Origin: Omphiscola glabra
Lineage: Eukaryota > Mollusca > Gastropoda > Lymnaeidae
Length of the DNA stretch: 64,000 nt
Direction of reading: 5' to 3'
Assembly: GCA_964017045.1 (NCBI GenBank)
Contig: OZ024807.1
Location: forward strand, 8,041,481 to 8,105,480
The position numbers were made by a program, and so were the translations under genes. Positions 21,722 through 32,209 of this stretch are shown piece by piece. How positions within the stretch are numbered: the first letter of the stretch is position 1; every line of letters begins with the position of its first letter. The notes under the pieces were generated by a model. The model was not told the origin of the DNA. It was given only the letters and a program-made list of their open reading frames with translations, and did not search any database.

Positions 21722-22875
21722 GTGAGTGAACTTTTTTTTTATATTTATTCTTTATTTGTAGGTGAGTGAACATTTATATTCTCTATACATGGGTGAGGGA
21801 ACACTGATATTCTCCGTTCATAGTATTATAAACTTATACATTCTGTACGTTTCCATCAGAGTTAGAGCATATTTTAATTTCATGTAAAATTTCCTCAAGT
21901 AATTATTCTAAAGTAATTTCCTGGCACTGTTTTATCACACTAGATCATTGGTGTGTCAAATTGTAATGGGGGGGGGGTGTGCCTTTTAACTTCTTTTTTG
22001 CAAGAGAAGAAAGGACAGTTAATTATTAAAAATGCTATTTCCTTAACTGTTGCAAATTTTTTGTAAAGTGATTCTTATGAATCAACTCTCTTATCTGCCT
22101 CTATGTTCCTATATTTATGGCATTTAGTAAAGGTCACTAAATAAAAAAATGATTTATTTAACACATTTTTTCGTCCTTTGCAACCTTCATGCATCTACCA
22201 TTCCACCGGTTGACCCCTTGATAAATTCATATTATTTTTCTAAAACAATGTTAAAAATTCATTTACAATTAGATCTATACTTAACCAATCCATTGCCGCA
22301 TCTGGCCTCCTAATAGGTACAATCATATCATTCATAGTTTGCAAAATAAAACCAGTTCCACCAACAATCTTCTTTTATTTTGTTCCTATACACCAAAGTG
22401 TTAATATCCCCTGAATTACTACTTGAACTATCATCTACAGTTCCCTCTGTTGTTGACCAGTGTGACCGTCCTAGCATCTACTAATCAACTTGATCTCATT
22501 AGACAGTTTATGAAAACGACGCGGGTCAAAGAGTTGCGACCTCTGACCCCGGACGTCTTTTACTCATCTGAACTTCGACCTTTCGCCCGCCTGACCCGTC
22601 TTCGCGAGTCCGCCAAATCCAGAAACGCCACGGCCACCAGACCCTTGTCCAGTTCGACCGAAACTGCACCAGCTACTACAGATACGACCACCCCTGCGTA
22701 CCCATCCACAGACCCACAGGATGCCTGCAAGGGATGCCCCGCTGGACAAGTGTGTCAGATTTTCGTGCCCCCGTGTTGGCGGGGGCCCCAAGGGTGCGCG
22801 CGCCACAGCCCTAATCCTGAGCTAAACTGCGCTGGCTTCGTGTGTACTCCTGTGTACCTGTGTTCCAGACGATAG
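21689..22875 (+). CDS. Secreted protein with an eight-cysteine C-terminal domain (two exons)
   Basis: Exon 1 (21689-21721) has a strong start context (AAACCATGG), encodes MGVYIYLLYTW and ends at GTGAGT. Exon 2 (22441-22875) follows the acceptor TCATCTACAG and continues in phase 0 with FPLLLTSVTVLAS. Together they form a textbook signal peptide, probably cut after S24. The 155-residue precursor has a basic Leu/Arg region, a Thr/Ser/Pro linker (about 68-105) and a domain with C107, C110, C116, C123, C130, C141, C146 and C152 (spacing x2, x5, x6, x6, x10, x4, x5). AATAAA begins one base after the stop. I do not recognise the family; an extracellular peptide, inhibitor or antimicrobial role would be a guess. 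The next gene is more than 4 kb away. Confidence 0.7.
22441..22875 (+). CDS. Exon 2 of the eight-cysteine secreted protein
   Basis: 145 codons including the stop, open from the acceptor at 22440. The frame also reads upstream into the intron, but without an ATG, so the start must be on an upstream exon. GC-rich relative to flanks. Confidence 0.75.
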   Translation, partial: FPLLLTSVTVLASTNQLDLIRQFMKTTRVKELRPLTPDVFYSSELRPFARLTRLRESAKSRNATATRPLSSSTETAPATTDTTTPAYPSTDPQDACKGCPAGQVCQIFVPPCWRGPQGCARHSPNPELNCAGFVCTPVYLCSRR

Positions 22876-22876
22876 C

Positions 22877-22882
22877 AATAAA
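22877..22882 (+). terminator. Polyadenylation signal AATAAA
   Basis: One base after the TAG of the secreted-protein gene, implying a very short 3'UTR. Confidence 0.6.
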
Positions 22883-23539
22883 TGAAGATGGTATAACATT
22901 TCAAAATGCAGCGTCTTAATAACGTAAATGATACGTGTGATTATAATTGACCTTAAATTTTATTAGACTCACTTGTTTCTAAAACTTCTTTTGTCTTTTT
23001 TAACAGTGATCAACTTAAGGATATTGATAAGAAATCAATTTACCCTACATCCTGAGTTTGCACATGTAATTAACTATGTCATTATCTTTTGATTTAGAAT
23101 GTAATTAAAAATTATTACTTTATTTACAAGTATGAAGATCTCAGATGTTTCAAGTTTTAGAACTGTTCAGTGCCCTGGTGCGAGCATACCGGTATCTCTT
23201 TATTTTATTTTTTTTCTCCATTTTATGTAAATACATGGTCAAATAGTTTAAAATTAGAAAATAATTTTTCTTTTTAAATTTTAATTTTAGAAAGGCAAGT
23301 AAAATGTGTGTTGTCATAGATTTAATACGTCTTAGAGACACGTACCTGTTAACAGCACCACTTAACTGTATATTTCTTAAAAATTAATCAAAGTGATAAT
23401 AAATTGAATAAATCTTTCAAAAACGACACACGACATTGTACATTTATTGATGAGGTATACGTTTGAATGATTCCCTTTCGTTTTATATTTTAAAAAAAAG
23501 AAACCTTGACAAATAGGGTTGGGGGGGGGGGGGGAATCT
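22883..23539. other. Intergenic AT-rich DNA
   Basis: Nothing recognised. A G run at 23521-23533 marks the border of the next element. Confidence 0.5.
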
Positions 23540-24065
23540 AATGTAAACATAGATTTATTTGGAAAACAAATTTCATTGTAGACGAGCACTTCTGTCGGTT
23601 CATCACGTAATTCTCTCTGCCTATTCACCCCTTCGACAGCTTCGCTCCTCCGCAGACGGGCGTATTCTTTCTGTCCCCAAGACTCGTAAAAAAAAAAATA
23701 CTGTGAAAGGTCTTTCTCTTTCTGCGCCTCCCAAACAATGGAATTCTCTCCCACTACACGGTCGCAATGTACCAACCATCACAGCCTTCAAAACTCATCT
23801 CTTTAAACTCTACTATCCTGACTGATTCCAGCCCCCCCCCCTCTGACCGATAGACGGTGCTGCATGGTGCCGTCCTTGGCTGGCCATTTAAAAAAGTTAT
23901 GGAGTGGTTGGAGCGAATACACATTTTTTTTGGTGTTATTTCATTAATGTATGTTAATTTTTAAGTGCATGATTGTGTTTGTTAAATTGTATGTACATCT
24001 GTGGTGAGCCCAACACTAGGTTGGGGTATTACGCTATAGAAAACTTCTTATAATAATAATAATAC
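23540..24065 (+). mobile_element. LINE 3' end (family 1), truncated
   Basis: The ORF to 23826 encodes the reverse-transcriptase C-terminal region typical of non-LTR elements: LRSSADGRILSVPK, then APPKQWNSLPLHGRN, TAFKTHLFKLYY. A 3' untranslated part follows, ending GGTTGGGGTATTACGCTATA and a (TAA)n tail. It is 5' truncated. A second copy of the same 3' end lies on the minus strand at 56876-57330. Confidence 0.8.
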
Positions 24066-24639
24066 TATGATATAAAACTAATTAGAGATGATTAGAGAAT
24101 AATACATATAGGGAAATGAGAAAGGACTCAAATAAACGTGGTGAGCACAAAATATCTTCACTGACGTTTTTATTCAATGTTACTTTCGGCAGCTTTTAAA
24201 AAATATATTTTATAACATGTCCATGTTATAACAAACTGGGCACAACACATGGACACTGCTTCACTCTTTGCTATTTAACACAAAATATGAATACTCTATA
24301 CCAGTTCGCTATCAGACACAATATATTGCCACTTTATACATCGTTGTAATTGGACACAACTCATGGGCACTGCATTCATCTTGGCTATATGAAAAAACAT
24401 CACGGTCACTGTATCCCTGTTCACTATAAGAGCTATGTTCGTCAAAATGTTCGCTTATGTTTGTTCAGGGATAAGCTCAACTTGAATCCTTTAGGCACAC
24501 AAGGTGTGACATATTTTAATGTAGATGTTTACTTTGTAGATTCTTCAAATGGTTTAGATGATTCACTTAGTTGGCGCAATTTTGCATGACGTGGGCAAGA
24601 TCGGTGGACTTTGAGGAGCGGTACTAGTGCTGTGGATTC
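24066..24639. other. Intergenic; weak tandem structure
   Basis: Diverged repeats of GGACACAACxCATGGxCACTG between 24230 and 24415; an ORF here is not convincing. Confidence 0.4.
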
Positions 24640-25139
24640 AGAGGCACGTTAACGTCAGTGGCAACGAAAAAAATCAAATTGGCGAAAAACGCGGCTGCCC
24701 AGCCTCAACCAGATGTACAGGTTTCGTACCTGGGTATACAAAAAAAGTTGGTGGTGGACCCTTTTCGTCAAAAATTTCTACAGGCAGTGGGCAGACAACA
24801 TGACAACAAGAGGTGTAGCCGCTGACATGCGATTCCTAGACGACAAGACCCCATGGTGGGGTTAGGTCGCTGACAGCAGCGTCTAGTGGCACAGATGCGC
24901 ACTGATCACTGTCCCATCGGCACACATTTTAAACGGCTAGATCATAAAAAGGGACCCTACCTGCCGACCTTACAGCCTGATCCCGGAAACTCTAGCGCAT
25001 TTGTTGACCGAATGTCCCTCCCTAGATGTTTCATGGGAGGCCAGGGCAGCGGGAGAGCCCTATTTGAAGATAATTGTATTTGACACATATGAGCAGATGA
25101 AGTTGATTGCCAATGTACTAGCCAGGGTCATAAGAGAGT
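24640..25139 (+). mobile_element. LINE/retroelement C-terminal relic (family 2)
   Basis: Frames joined by shifts encode LAQMRTDHCPIGTHFKRL and then PETLAHLLTECPSLD with a preceding cysteine, ending VLARVIRE and a stop. This is the zinc-knuckle-like C-terminal end seen after reverse transcriptase or RNase H in several LINE clades. A frameshift near 24965 shows it is dead. Confidence 0.6.
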
Positions 25140-25312
25140 AATCTCAGACCTTCACCAGAATATGGTGAAGGTCTGATAGCTGATTCAAGCGGTCTAGCAG
25201 TAGCAGATTGAGATAATGTTGGTGTTGATGTGACGTCTACAGGTAGATGTCGTGGCTAGAAGTAGACCATGTCAATACTTCCCAACTAAATAGCTGGTCA
25301 ATATCTTTAAGC

Positions 25313-25510
25313 TGGCATGGAAGAAAGGTCTGTCGAGACTTGAGGTGCTGTAGAAAGATCTGTAGAGACTTGGAGTGCTATAGAAAGATATTTAGAGACT
25401 TGAGGTGCTGTAGAAAGATCTGTAGAGACTTGAGATACTGTAGAAAGATGTGTAGAAACGTGGGTACTGTAGAATATCGGTAGAGACTTGAGTTGCTGTA
25501 GAAAGAGCAT
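25313..25510 (+). repeat. 30-bp minisatellite (AGACTTGAGGTGCTGTAGAA...)
   Basis: About seven copies, open on both strands because the unit is ten codons. Confidence 0.9.
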
Positions 25511-25639
25511 TAGCAGATTCTGAAAGTGAAACAACAAAGTCATGCTAGTCTTCCACCCTTATGACTTTATGAAAAAATATTTCTTGATTAAATTTGATGT
25601 TTTTAAACAAGTCTTTACTTTTCATCAAGAAAGAGCCAT

Positions 25640-25855
25640 ATGGGATACATCTCCATACCAGCGGTATAGGCACATCTTGATAGTAGCATGATAGGCACAT
25701 CTTGATACAAGCCTGATGCCAGCACGATAAGCACATCACGACACCAGCATTATAGGCCCATTATGATTACAGCATGATAGACAAATCATGATGCTAGAAT
25801 GAAAGGCCCATCATGATAACACCATGATAGACACATCATGATACTAGAATGATGC
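25640..25855 (+). repeat. Minisatellite, about 23-bp unit (GCATGATAGGCACATCTTGAT)
   Basis: About nine diverged copies with AGGCCCATCATGATNACA variants. Beyond it, to 26245, only AT-rich DNA. Confidence 0.8.
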
Positions 25856-26249
25856 GACTTGTTTTTTTTTAATCAGTCAACAAACAGTAAACCGACACTT
25901 AAATGTCTTCTATTTTCGTCTTGCGTCCATGTCTTGCACACGTCTTAAAAATTTTTTATTCGCACGCCCAGCATTACCCTGAATGTTTGTCTTAAAAAGT
26001 TATGGACGCTGCTGTTTATTTAATTTTATTTTGGTGGAAAAAGCTCAATACATTTTATATGTTCTATATACTTTTCATAAGTCCCTTCAGGCATTCTTTT
26101 CAGTAACTGGGCGTCCTATTTTATTGCTCCAGCAATGTATAATATGTCTTTTTTCATAATTATAATATTAGTATATTGCTACAATTTACACAGAACCCAA
26201 TATAAAAGAATGCTAACGTTGAGACTGCGATCAGGTTATGCGAAGGGAA

Positions 26250-26392
26250 ATTAGGTAGAGGAAAACCTGAAGATGAAAACCTGAACGGGAAAATCTGAAG
26301 AGGAAAACCTGAAGAGGAAAACCTGAAGAGGAAAACCTGAAAAGGAAAACCTGAAGAGGAAAACCTGAAGAGGAAAACCTGAAGAAGAAAAA
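26250..26392 (+). repeat. 14/15-bp minisatellite (GAAGAGGAAAACCT)n
   Basis: About ten copies, purine-rich on the plus strand. Confidence 0.9.
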
Positions 26393-26764
26393 AATACAAA
26401 TGAAAACAACAATATTTCTTTTTTTTTTCTTTTCCAGTGCTTTTCATTATCGTCTGTTAATTTTGTCTGAAACCAAAAAACGCCAAAGGAAAAAACCTAA
26501 TCTTTAAAGCTATGTAGATCTATTCGTGAGCTGGGGCTGGGTAAAAAAGGGGCAAACTTTTAAACAATTCTGCATATAAATTTTTGTTTGGACGAGTTAA
26601 AAATACATGTTCAACAATTTAAATAAATGTCGAAATGCGCTGCAAATTGAGAAAACATATATTCACATTCGATCCTTAAACACGAAGCAAAAACCCTCCC
26701 GCAACATTTAAAGCATAATATACTGTTATCACCGAGGTAAATATAATTGAAAAAACGATCAAGC

Positions 26765-27095
26765 TTTAACTTCTTTAAGTACAAGGACAAACGTGTGAAA
26801 CCAGCAAACACAAAAATGTTTACCATCTTTAAGTACAAGGACAAACCTTTGAAACCAGCACACACAAAAATGTTTACCTTCTTTAAGTACAAGGACAAAC
26901 GTTTGAAACCAGTACACACAAAAATGTTTACCTTCTTTAAGTACAAGGACAAACCTTTGAAACCAGCACACACAAAAATGTTTACCTTCTTTAAGTACAA
27001 GGACAAACCTTTGAAACCAGCACACACAAACATGTTTACCTTCTTTAAGTACAAGGACAAACCTTTGAAACCAGCACACACAAAAATGTCCTCCG
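26765..27095 (+). repeat. 54-bp minisatellite open on both strands
   Basis: Six copies of an 18-codon unit (plus strand KYKDKPLKPAHTKMFTFF; minus strand frames also open). The copies are nearly identical. No promoter, splice site or signal peptide supports a gene, so I treat it as a satellite. Confidence 0.9.
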
Positions 27096-27147
27096 AAATA
27101 AGGACCGAGGAGGATAAAAATGTTAAAAACGCGCTAACATTTCATCA

Positions 27148-27351
27148 TTAGGCTCCACCACATTCCTTCCTCCCATTTGCAACAACGACTAAAACCCAGG
27201 GGGGCCATGCTGTACTAGTAGAAACGTGGAATGAAATGCCAGGTTTGGCGAGATGTCGCGCAGAGGTAGGTCCACCTCCAGACTGTCTTCGGTAACAAGT
27301 CTCTGTGCCAATTTTCAGTTCGAGAGATGGCGGGAAGCGGGTCAAGGTCAC
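27148..27351 (-). other. Unrecognised ORF-like block
   Basis: A 67-codon minus-strand frame containing TRFPPSLELKIGTETCYRRQ, in DNA of higher GC content than its flanks. It might be an old exon or transposon fragment. No splice support is evident. Confidence 0.2.
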
Positions 27352-27584
27352 TAAGCTGTCCGAAGATGTTGCGTTTTAAGCTCAGGATCACGCGAACAAA
27401 AAGAGAAGTTAATATAAAGGATTATTTTAAATAAAGTTATTGATGCAATCCGAAGATCATGGTCTTTGTTCTAGTGATCAACCCGGATACAGTGCATTAA
27501 GTCAGACAGTTTTTTTTTTTTATGTTCTAGACGTTATTGCTTTGTTGTTGAACGTTAAAAAAAATATACTCTTCATTATAAAAA

Positions 27585-28628
27585 TTAGTTTTGGTTTGCC
27601 CGCCAAGGTCGTTGATACGGACACAAAATACATCCGCGAAAGATGAGGTTATAAGTGCGCGCGAACTTCTTAGACATCGTCACGTAAATCAAGAAATGGA
27701 CCGACGAGTTCACGACGAAAAGGAAGTCGACCAAGAACTCCGAAAGGCTGTAGATCAGAGTCGTCTTCCCTTTGTAAATGACGAAGGCGTCATCGATGAA
27801 ATACATGAGGGTGGGCACCATCGTCGGAAGTGTCAGACCCAGGTACACCAGGGAGACCGCCATGAGCATCCTCACGGCCTTGACGTCCAGCTTGAGCTTT
27901 TCTTTCGATGACGTCATTTTCAGCCTTTTCCGAGTCGATTCTCGGAGTTTGATTCCCGTTGCTAGGGACGCGAGGGAAATGAGGGCGAACGATATAGGCC
28001 CCCGGATGTTTGCTATCACAAACACATTGAGAATCGTTAACTCCTCGACGTTAGCCATGAAATAGTCAGAAAACATCAGGATTGCCACGGTCTCGTTTGT
28101 TTGGGGATCGAAGGCCATCGCAAACGAAAACATGCTGTAAAAAGGACCAAATAGACTAATCCAAAACACGTATATGAACCCGAGGCAGGAAAGCGTGAAT
28201 TTTACGGTAAATATGCGGGAGACGACCAGCGGGAAGTAAACGCAGACCATTCGTTCTATAGAGATGAGGACGATGTGACCGGACGACAGAAAACTGACCA
28301 GTCTCATCGGCATCACCAGATACATGTTGATTTGCACGTCGAAGTTCTGCGCGGCTCCCTCGTCGAATTTCCCGACGGCGCACCGGATTCTCCGCAGCGG
28401 TAGCAGGGCGCAGTACGCGAGGTCGACGAGGGATAGAGACATGAGTATGACGTTGGTGCTGTCGCCGAGGCCCTGGGCGGATAACACGATGACGTTCAAC
28501 ACGTTGCCGGTGACGCCGAAGACGGCGACCGTGTTAAGGAGAACGCAGTTGATGATCGTGTCGCACAGCGATAGGGCGTCCGCGCCTATCACGTCATATT
28601 TGTTAGGAATGCTCAAAGAACTATTCAT
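27585..28628 (-). CDS. Class A seven-transmembrane receptor, putative chemosensory type (receptor 2)
   Basis: A single-exon ORF of 347 residues, colinear with and closely similar to receptor 1 at 17584 (shared GLTLPTMVPTLMYFID-type TM6, FARTY, SSGHIVLISIER). Landmarks are GN41-42, SLVD with D69, IERM at 124-127, and N307-SSVHFLIY-315. The N-terminus has NSS. The start is the first Met, aligned with that of receptor 1. The C-terminal tail differs and has two cysteines (a possible palmitoylation site). It lies in the opposite orientation to receptor 1, so the pair arose by inverted duplication or later inversion. The ligand is unknown. Confidence 0.9.
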   Translation of the reverse strand: MNSSLSIPNKYDVIGADALSLCDTIINCVLLNTVAVFGVTGNVLNVIVLSAQGLGDSTNVILMSLSLVDLAYCALLPLRRIRCAVGKFDEGAAQNFDVQINMYLVMPMRLVSFLSSGHIVLISIERMVCVYFPLVVSRIFTVKFTLSCLGFIYVFWISLFGPFYSMFSFAMAFDPQTNETVAILMFSDYFMANVEELTILNVFVIANIRGPISFALISLASLATGIKLRESTRKRLKMTSSKEKLKLDVKAVRMLMAVSLVYLGLTLPTMVPTLMYFIDDAFVIYKGKTTLIYSLSEFLVDFLFVVNSSVHFLIYVTMSKKFARTYNLIFRGCILCPYQRPWRANQN

Positions 28629-28659
28629 ACTTGGATGTTTAAAGAGGCGAATACTGTAT

Positions 28660-30985
28660 TTCTAAAACGCGCGCCCATGGCGACTATGATCAACTGTTTT
28701 TATTATGACACGTATGGACCATGTTTGTAGAGTTACGATAGATCGCCTGCCTCACATTCTTTTCACTGCTTAGACTATATTTGTTTAGTTTTATTTAAGA
28801 TTTAAAATAAAGTTACTATCTTTAGTGAAGTTCCAGGTGCCAACTACACATCATGAGTCACAAATGATAATATCAATCTGAAAAGTTAAGAGAAAAAAAT
28901 AAACTTATAGCTTTAAACGACATTCTAAACAGGACAAGTATTACAATGCCAGCAAGTTAATACTAATATAGCTGGATACACTAATAATTGCTCTGTAGTC
29001 AACGCGATTGTGACAGTAGCAATCATCTAGTCCCTGGGCAACGGTAAAACCACCATACCTGAGTTATACTTTGAAGGTAAATACAGAGAGGATTGTTCAG
29101 AATAATTGACGTACCTTTCTGAAGTTAAATGATATGCTGGAAGCTAATGGATTTAATTCGAAGTCTTTTAAAAACAATTATCAAATTATTTCTAGCAATT
29201 TATTTTAATTTTTTTTAAAGTTAAAAATAAAATAACATTTATGTACGTAAACGTGTATAATTCTAAAATCACTAATCACTAGCTAAGAATGTGGTATAAC
29301 TTATAATTACTGACAATTTTGGTTATAGACAGAAATTATGGTTACTGTCTGGATCAAGGTCTCCTTTTATTATCATAGTATTACTGAAACTGTCAACCAC
29401 AAAATCTTTAAAATATTATTTTTTTGCCATTGTTTAATTTGTTTTATTAAAACGAGTAAACCAGAAGTATTTGCCCAGTGTAGTAAGTAAGAAAAACAGT
29501 TAGAAAAATGTGTTTGTAATTTTTTATTTATTTTTTCATCGAAACGAGTTAAACCGATATATTTGACCAGAATGGACGTAAGAAAAGCAGAGTCCTTTGA
29601 GGAAGTAAAGACGGGAAACCCCGTAAGAGGGGCAACACTCTGTTACGAAATCGGACATTATCTCCCTTTGTAACGGACAACAGGAATAGTTAAAAGACGC
29701 AAAACGTTTGTATAAATACAATATTTTATTTGTGGAAACGTTTTGATATCAAAGATGTTGAATTATGGCTTGTTTTTCTTTCTTTTTTTTTGGACAAACT
29801 CAACACAGTGAGTGTCATAGATATATATTGTTACTTATTTTATATCACAATAGATATATAAATCTTCAAATTTTTTTTTTTTTTTTTTTAATTTTATGTT
29901 TAGTCATTGCTCGCTCTCACTAAATTTTATTCAGAACTGCCGGTTCCCAAGAAATCCTTATTTGAAAAATACTGATACTTGAATCCTTGTATTCGCCCCA
30001 GTACTAAGAGGAAATACAACAATAACTGTTTTATATTATATATTAATATTAATAAGTCTTCTATCAATATTTCACATTCTGTACACAGAACAATCCCTTC
30101 AAGATGCAAAAATTCTTTGTACCTGCAATGACTCGTGCTTTTGAGTTTGTCTCTTTGTTTGCTGGTGTTTTTTTTTTTTTACAAGATAATTTTAATTAAA
30201 AATAAAGATAGTTTTTTGAAAGCTTGTGTTGAATTTTACATTTTGTTAATAACAAATTTACTGTTTAGAAAACACATGAGCGGTATAATTTTTTTAAAAG
30301 CTTATGTCCATAATGTATAGTTGTGTTGATTTGGAATGTATGACGAGGAAAGGACAAGAATGAAAGATTTTATTTCTATAGAAATATTTCAATGCGACAC
30401 ACAGACTGGACGTTAAATTATTTTTTTTTTAAATATATACACCAAAGGTATATTTTTAAGTAATTTATTGTAGGTTTAAAATTTGCTTTGTATGTTAATT
30501 TGTGGCAATTTGAAATGTTTCATTAAAGCATTAAAAACAATTTTACTTTTAAGATATTAACACCAAAACTAACTTAACGTTTTACGAAAATAACTTTACA
30601 GTTTGTGATATACGATTAGTACATACAACTGCATACATTAAGAAAATCTATATTGATAGAGTGTTAAAATTTATAGTTAAAAATACCTTACAAATTTGTA
30701 TGGAATTAATGAACAAACAATTTTTCATTTTTTAAAGACTCCCTTAATGACGCTGACGCTACCAAGACAAACTAAGTCTCATGTCTCTTTCGTTTCATTA
30801 ACAAGACATGCAAGGGCTTGTAATGGGGCAATGACTCACAGTCTTGTAGCCACTGAGATGATGATATACAGGCAAAAAGGATTAATTGATAAATAAATAA
30901 ATTCATTGCAGTTCATATAGCTTCACGGCAATTAATTAACACAATCGTTATGACTTCTAATTAAATATTCAATATCAATGCTCAT
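28660..30985. other. Intergenic, no gene recognised
   Basis: AT-rich DNA with homopolymer runs (T/A at 29871-29890). No splice-consistent exons or transposon ends seen. Confidence 0.5.
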
Positions 30986-30989
30986 CTAA

Positions 30990-31185
30990 AATGGGTCAAT
31001 GCTGAACTGAAATGTGTAAATACTCGGCTGAGTGTATCAATGCTCAGCTGAAATGTGTCAATGCTCAGTTAAAATGTGTCAATGCTCAGCTGAAATGTTT
31101 CCATGCTCAGCGAAAATGTGTCAATGCTCAGCGGAAATGTGTCAATGCTCAATTGAAATGTGTCAATGCTCGGCTGCGATGTATT
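30990..31185 (+). repeat. 21-bp minisatellite (AATGTGTCAATGCTCAGCTGA)n
   Basis: About nine copies; seven codons per unit, so one frame is open. Confidence 0.9.
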
Positions 31186-31199
31186 AGGACGTTAATTTA

Positions 31200-31425
31200 C
31201 CATCCCGGCCCCCAGGAAAGTGGACTGCGGACGCTTTAAACGCAGCGTCTTCGGTCGACCAGATGTCTCCGGACGGGGAGGGTCACCGTCGGCAAACCCA
31301 ATCGAGCGGTTGCTGGTGGGGACGGTCCACGCCCGGGGAGGTCTCTGTCGTGCCCACGCAAAAAAACACCAAAAAAACCGAGCTCAGTCTGAACGAGAAA
31401 AAAACAATCAAAAATCTACTTTAAA
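31200..31425 (+). mobile_element. GC-rich fragment of unknown mobile element
   Basis: It shares a 37-nt core (31224-31260) with the 591-bp insertion at 37690-38280, differing at one base. The core folds as a stem (GGACGCT / AGCGTC). Its high GC content is unlike the surroundings. The class is not recognised. Confidence 0.5.
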
Positions 31426-31567
31426 GTAACATTTCGCCACCATTATCACCGTAAAGCAAATTGATTCCAAGGGAAAAAACAATTTTTAATGTGAAAAAAT
31501 TATGAGTGCATAATCGAGTATACGTACAAAGGTTACTTGGAGAAAGATTGGTGTTTAAAATTTCGAA

Positions 31568-31822
31568 ACGTCAGAATGGCGCTTAAAAAATTAGACACCT
31601 CCAGAATAGTGCTTAAAAATTGGACACCTCCAGAATGGTGCTTAAAAATTGGACACCTCCAGAATGGCGCTTAAAAAATTAGACACCTCCAGAATGGTGC
31701 TTAAAAATTGGACACCTCCAGAATGGCGCTTAAAAAATTAGACACCTCCAGAATGGTGCTTAAAAATTGGACACCTCCAGAATGGTGCTTAAAAATTGGA
31801 CACCTCCAGAATGGTGCTTACA
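31568..31822 (+). repeat. 29-bp minisatellite (TTGGACACCTCCAGAATGGTG...)
   Basis: About nine copies alternating AATGGTGCTTAAAAATTGG and AATGGCGCTTAAAAAATTA variants. Confidence 0.9.
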
Positions 31823-31984
31823 AGTTCGATAAACCATCAAACTGCACGGTGTTTTTTGTTTCAGTTTGTAAAGATTGCATTCATTTATACGGACAAAATA
31901 TATTTTGGTAAATGTAAAGAGATATCACCGTGTTTTCATTTTTTTTTACCATGGCCGCCATCTTGGTTGCTGCGACACGTGAAA

Positions 31985-32145
31985 TTATGTCCTAAATTTA
32001 TTCCTAAACCTAACCTGAACCCTACATATTTCCATAAACCTAACCTGAAACCTAAACTTATCCCTAACCTTGTTTTTGACCCTATCGGAACCAGGGTTTT
32101 GACCCTATCGGAACCAGGGTTTTGACCCTATCGGAACCAGAGACA
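31985..32145 (+). repeat. Short repeats: CCTAACCTGAA-like and three 23-bp units
   Basis: CCTAAACCTAACCTGAA occurs with variants, followed by three copies of ACCCTATCGGAACCAGGGTT-type units, just downstream of receptor 3. Confidence 0.75.
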
Positions 32146-32209
32146 AAACACGCAAATGACGTCATGGTGATATCTCTTCGCTTTAGCCTATATTTTTAAT
32201 AAAAAGAGT

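Noticed and set aside
22423..22440. Start of the secreted-protein frame at 22423
   Set aside because: That codon is TTG, not ATG. The acceptor at 22440 and an upstream ATG exon at 21689 give a complete signal peptide.
26611..27151. 156- and 134-codon frames on opposite strands
   Set aside because: Generated by the 54-bp array; both strands are open through the same repeats.
31985..32075. Telomere-like CCTAACC repeats
   Set aside because: Too few and irregular, and internal; simple short repeats explain them.
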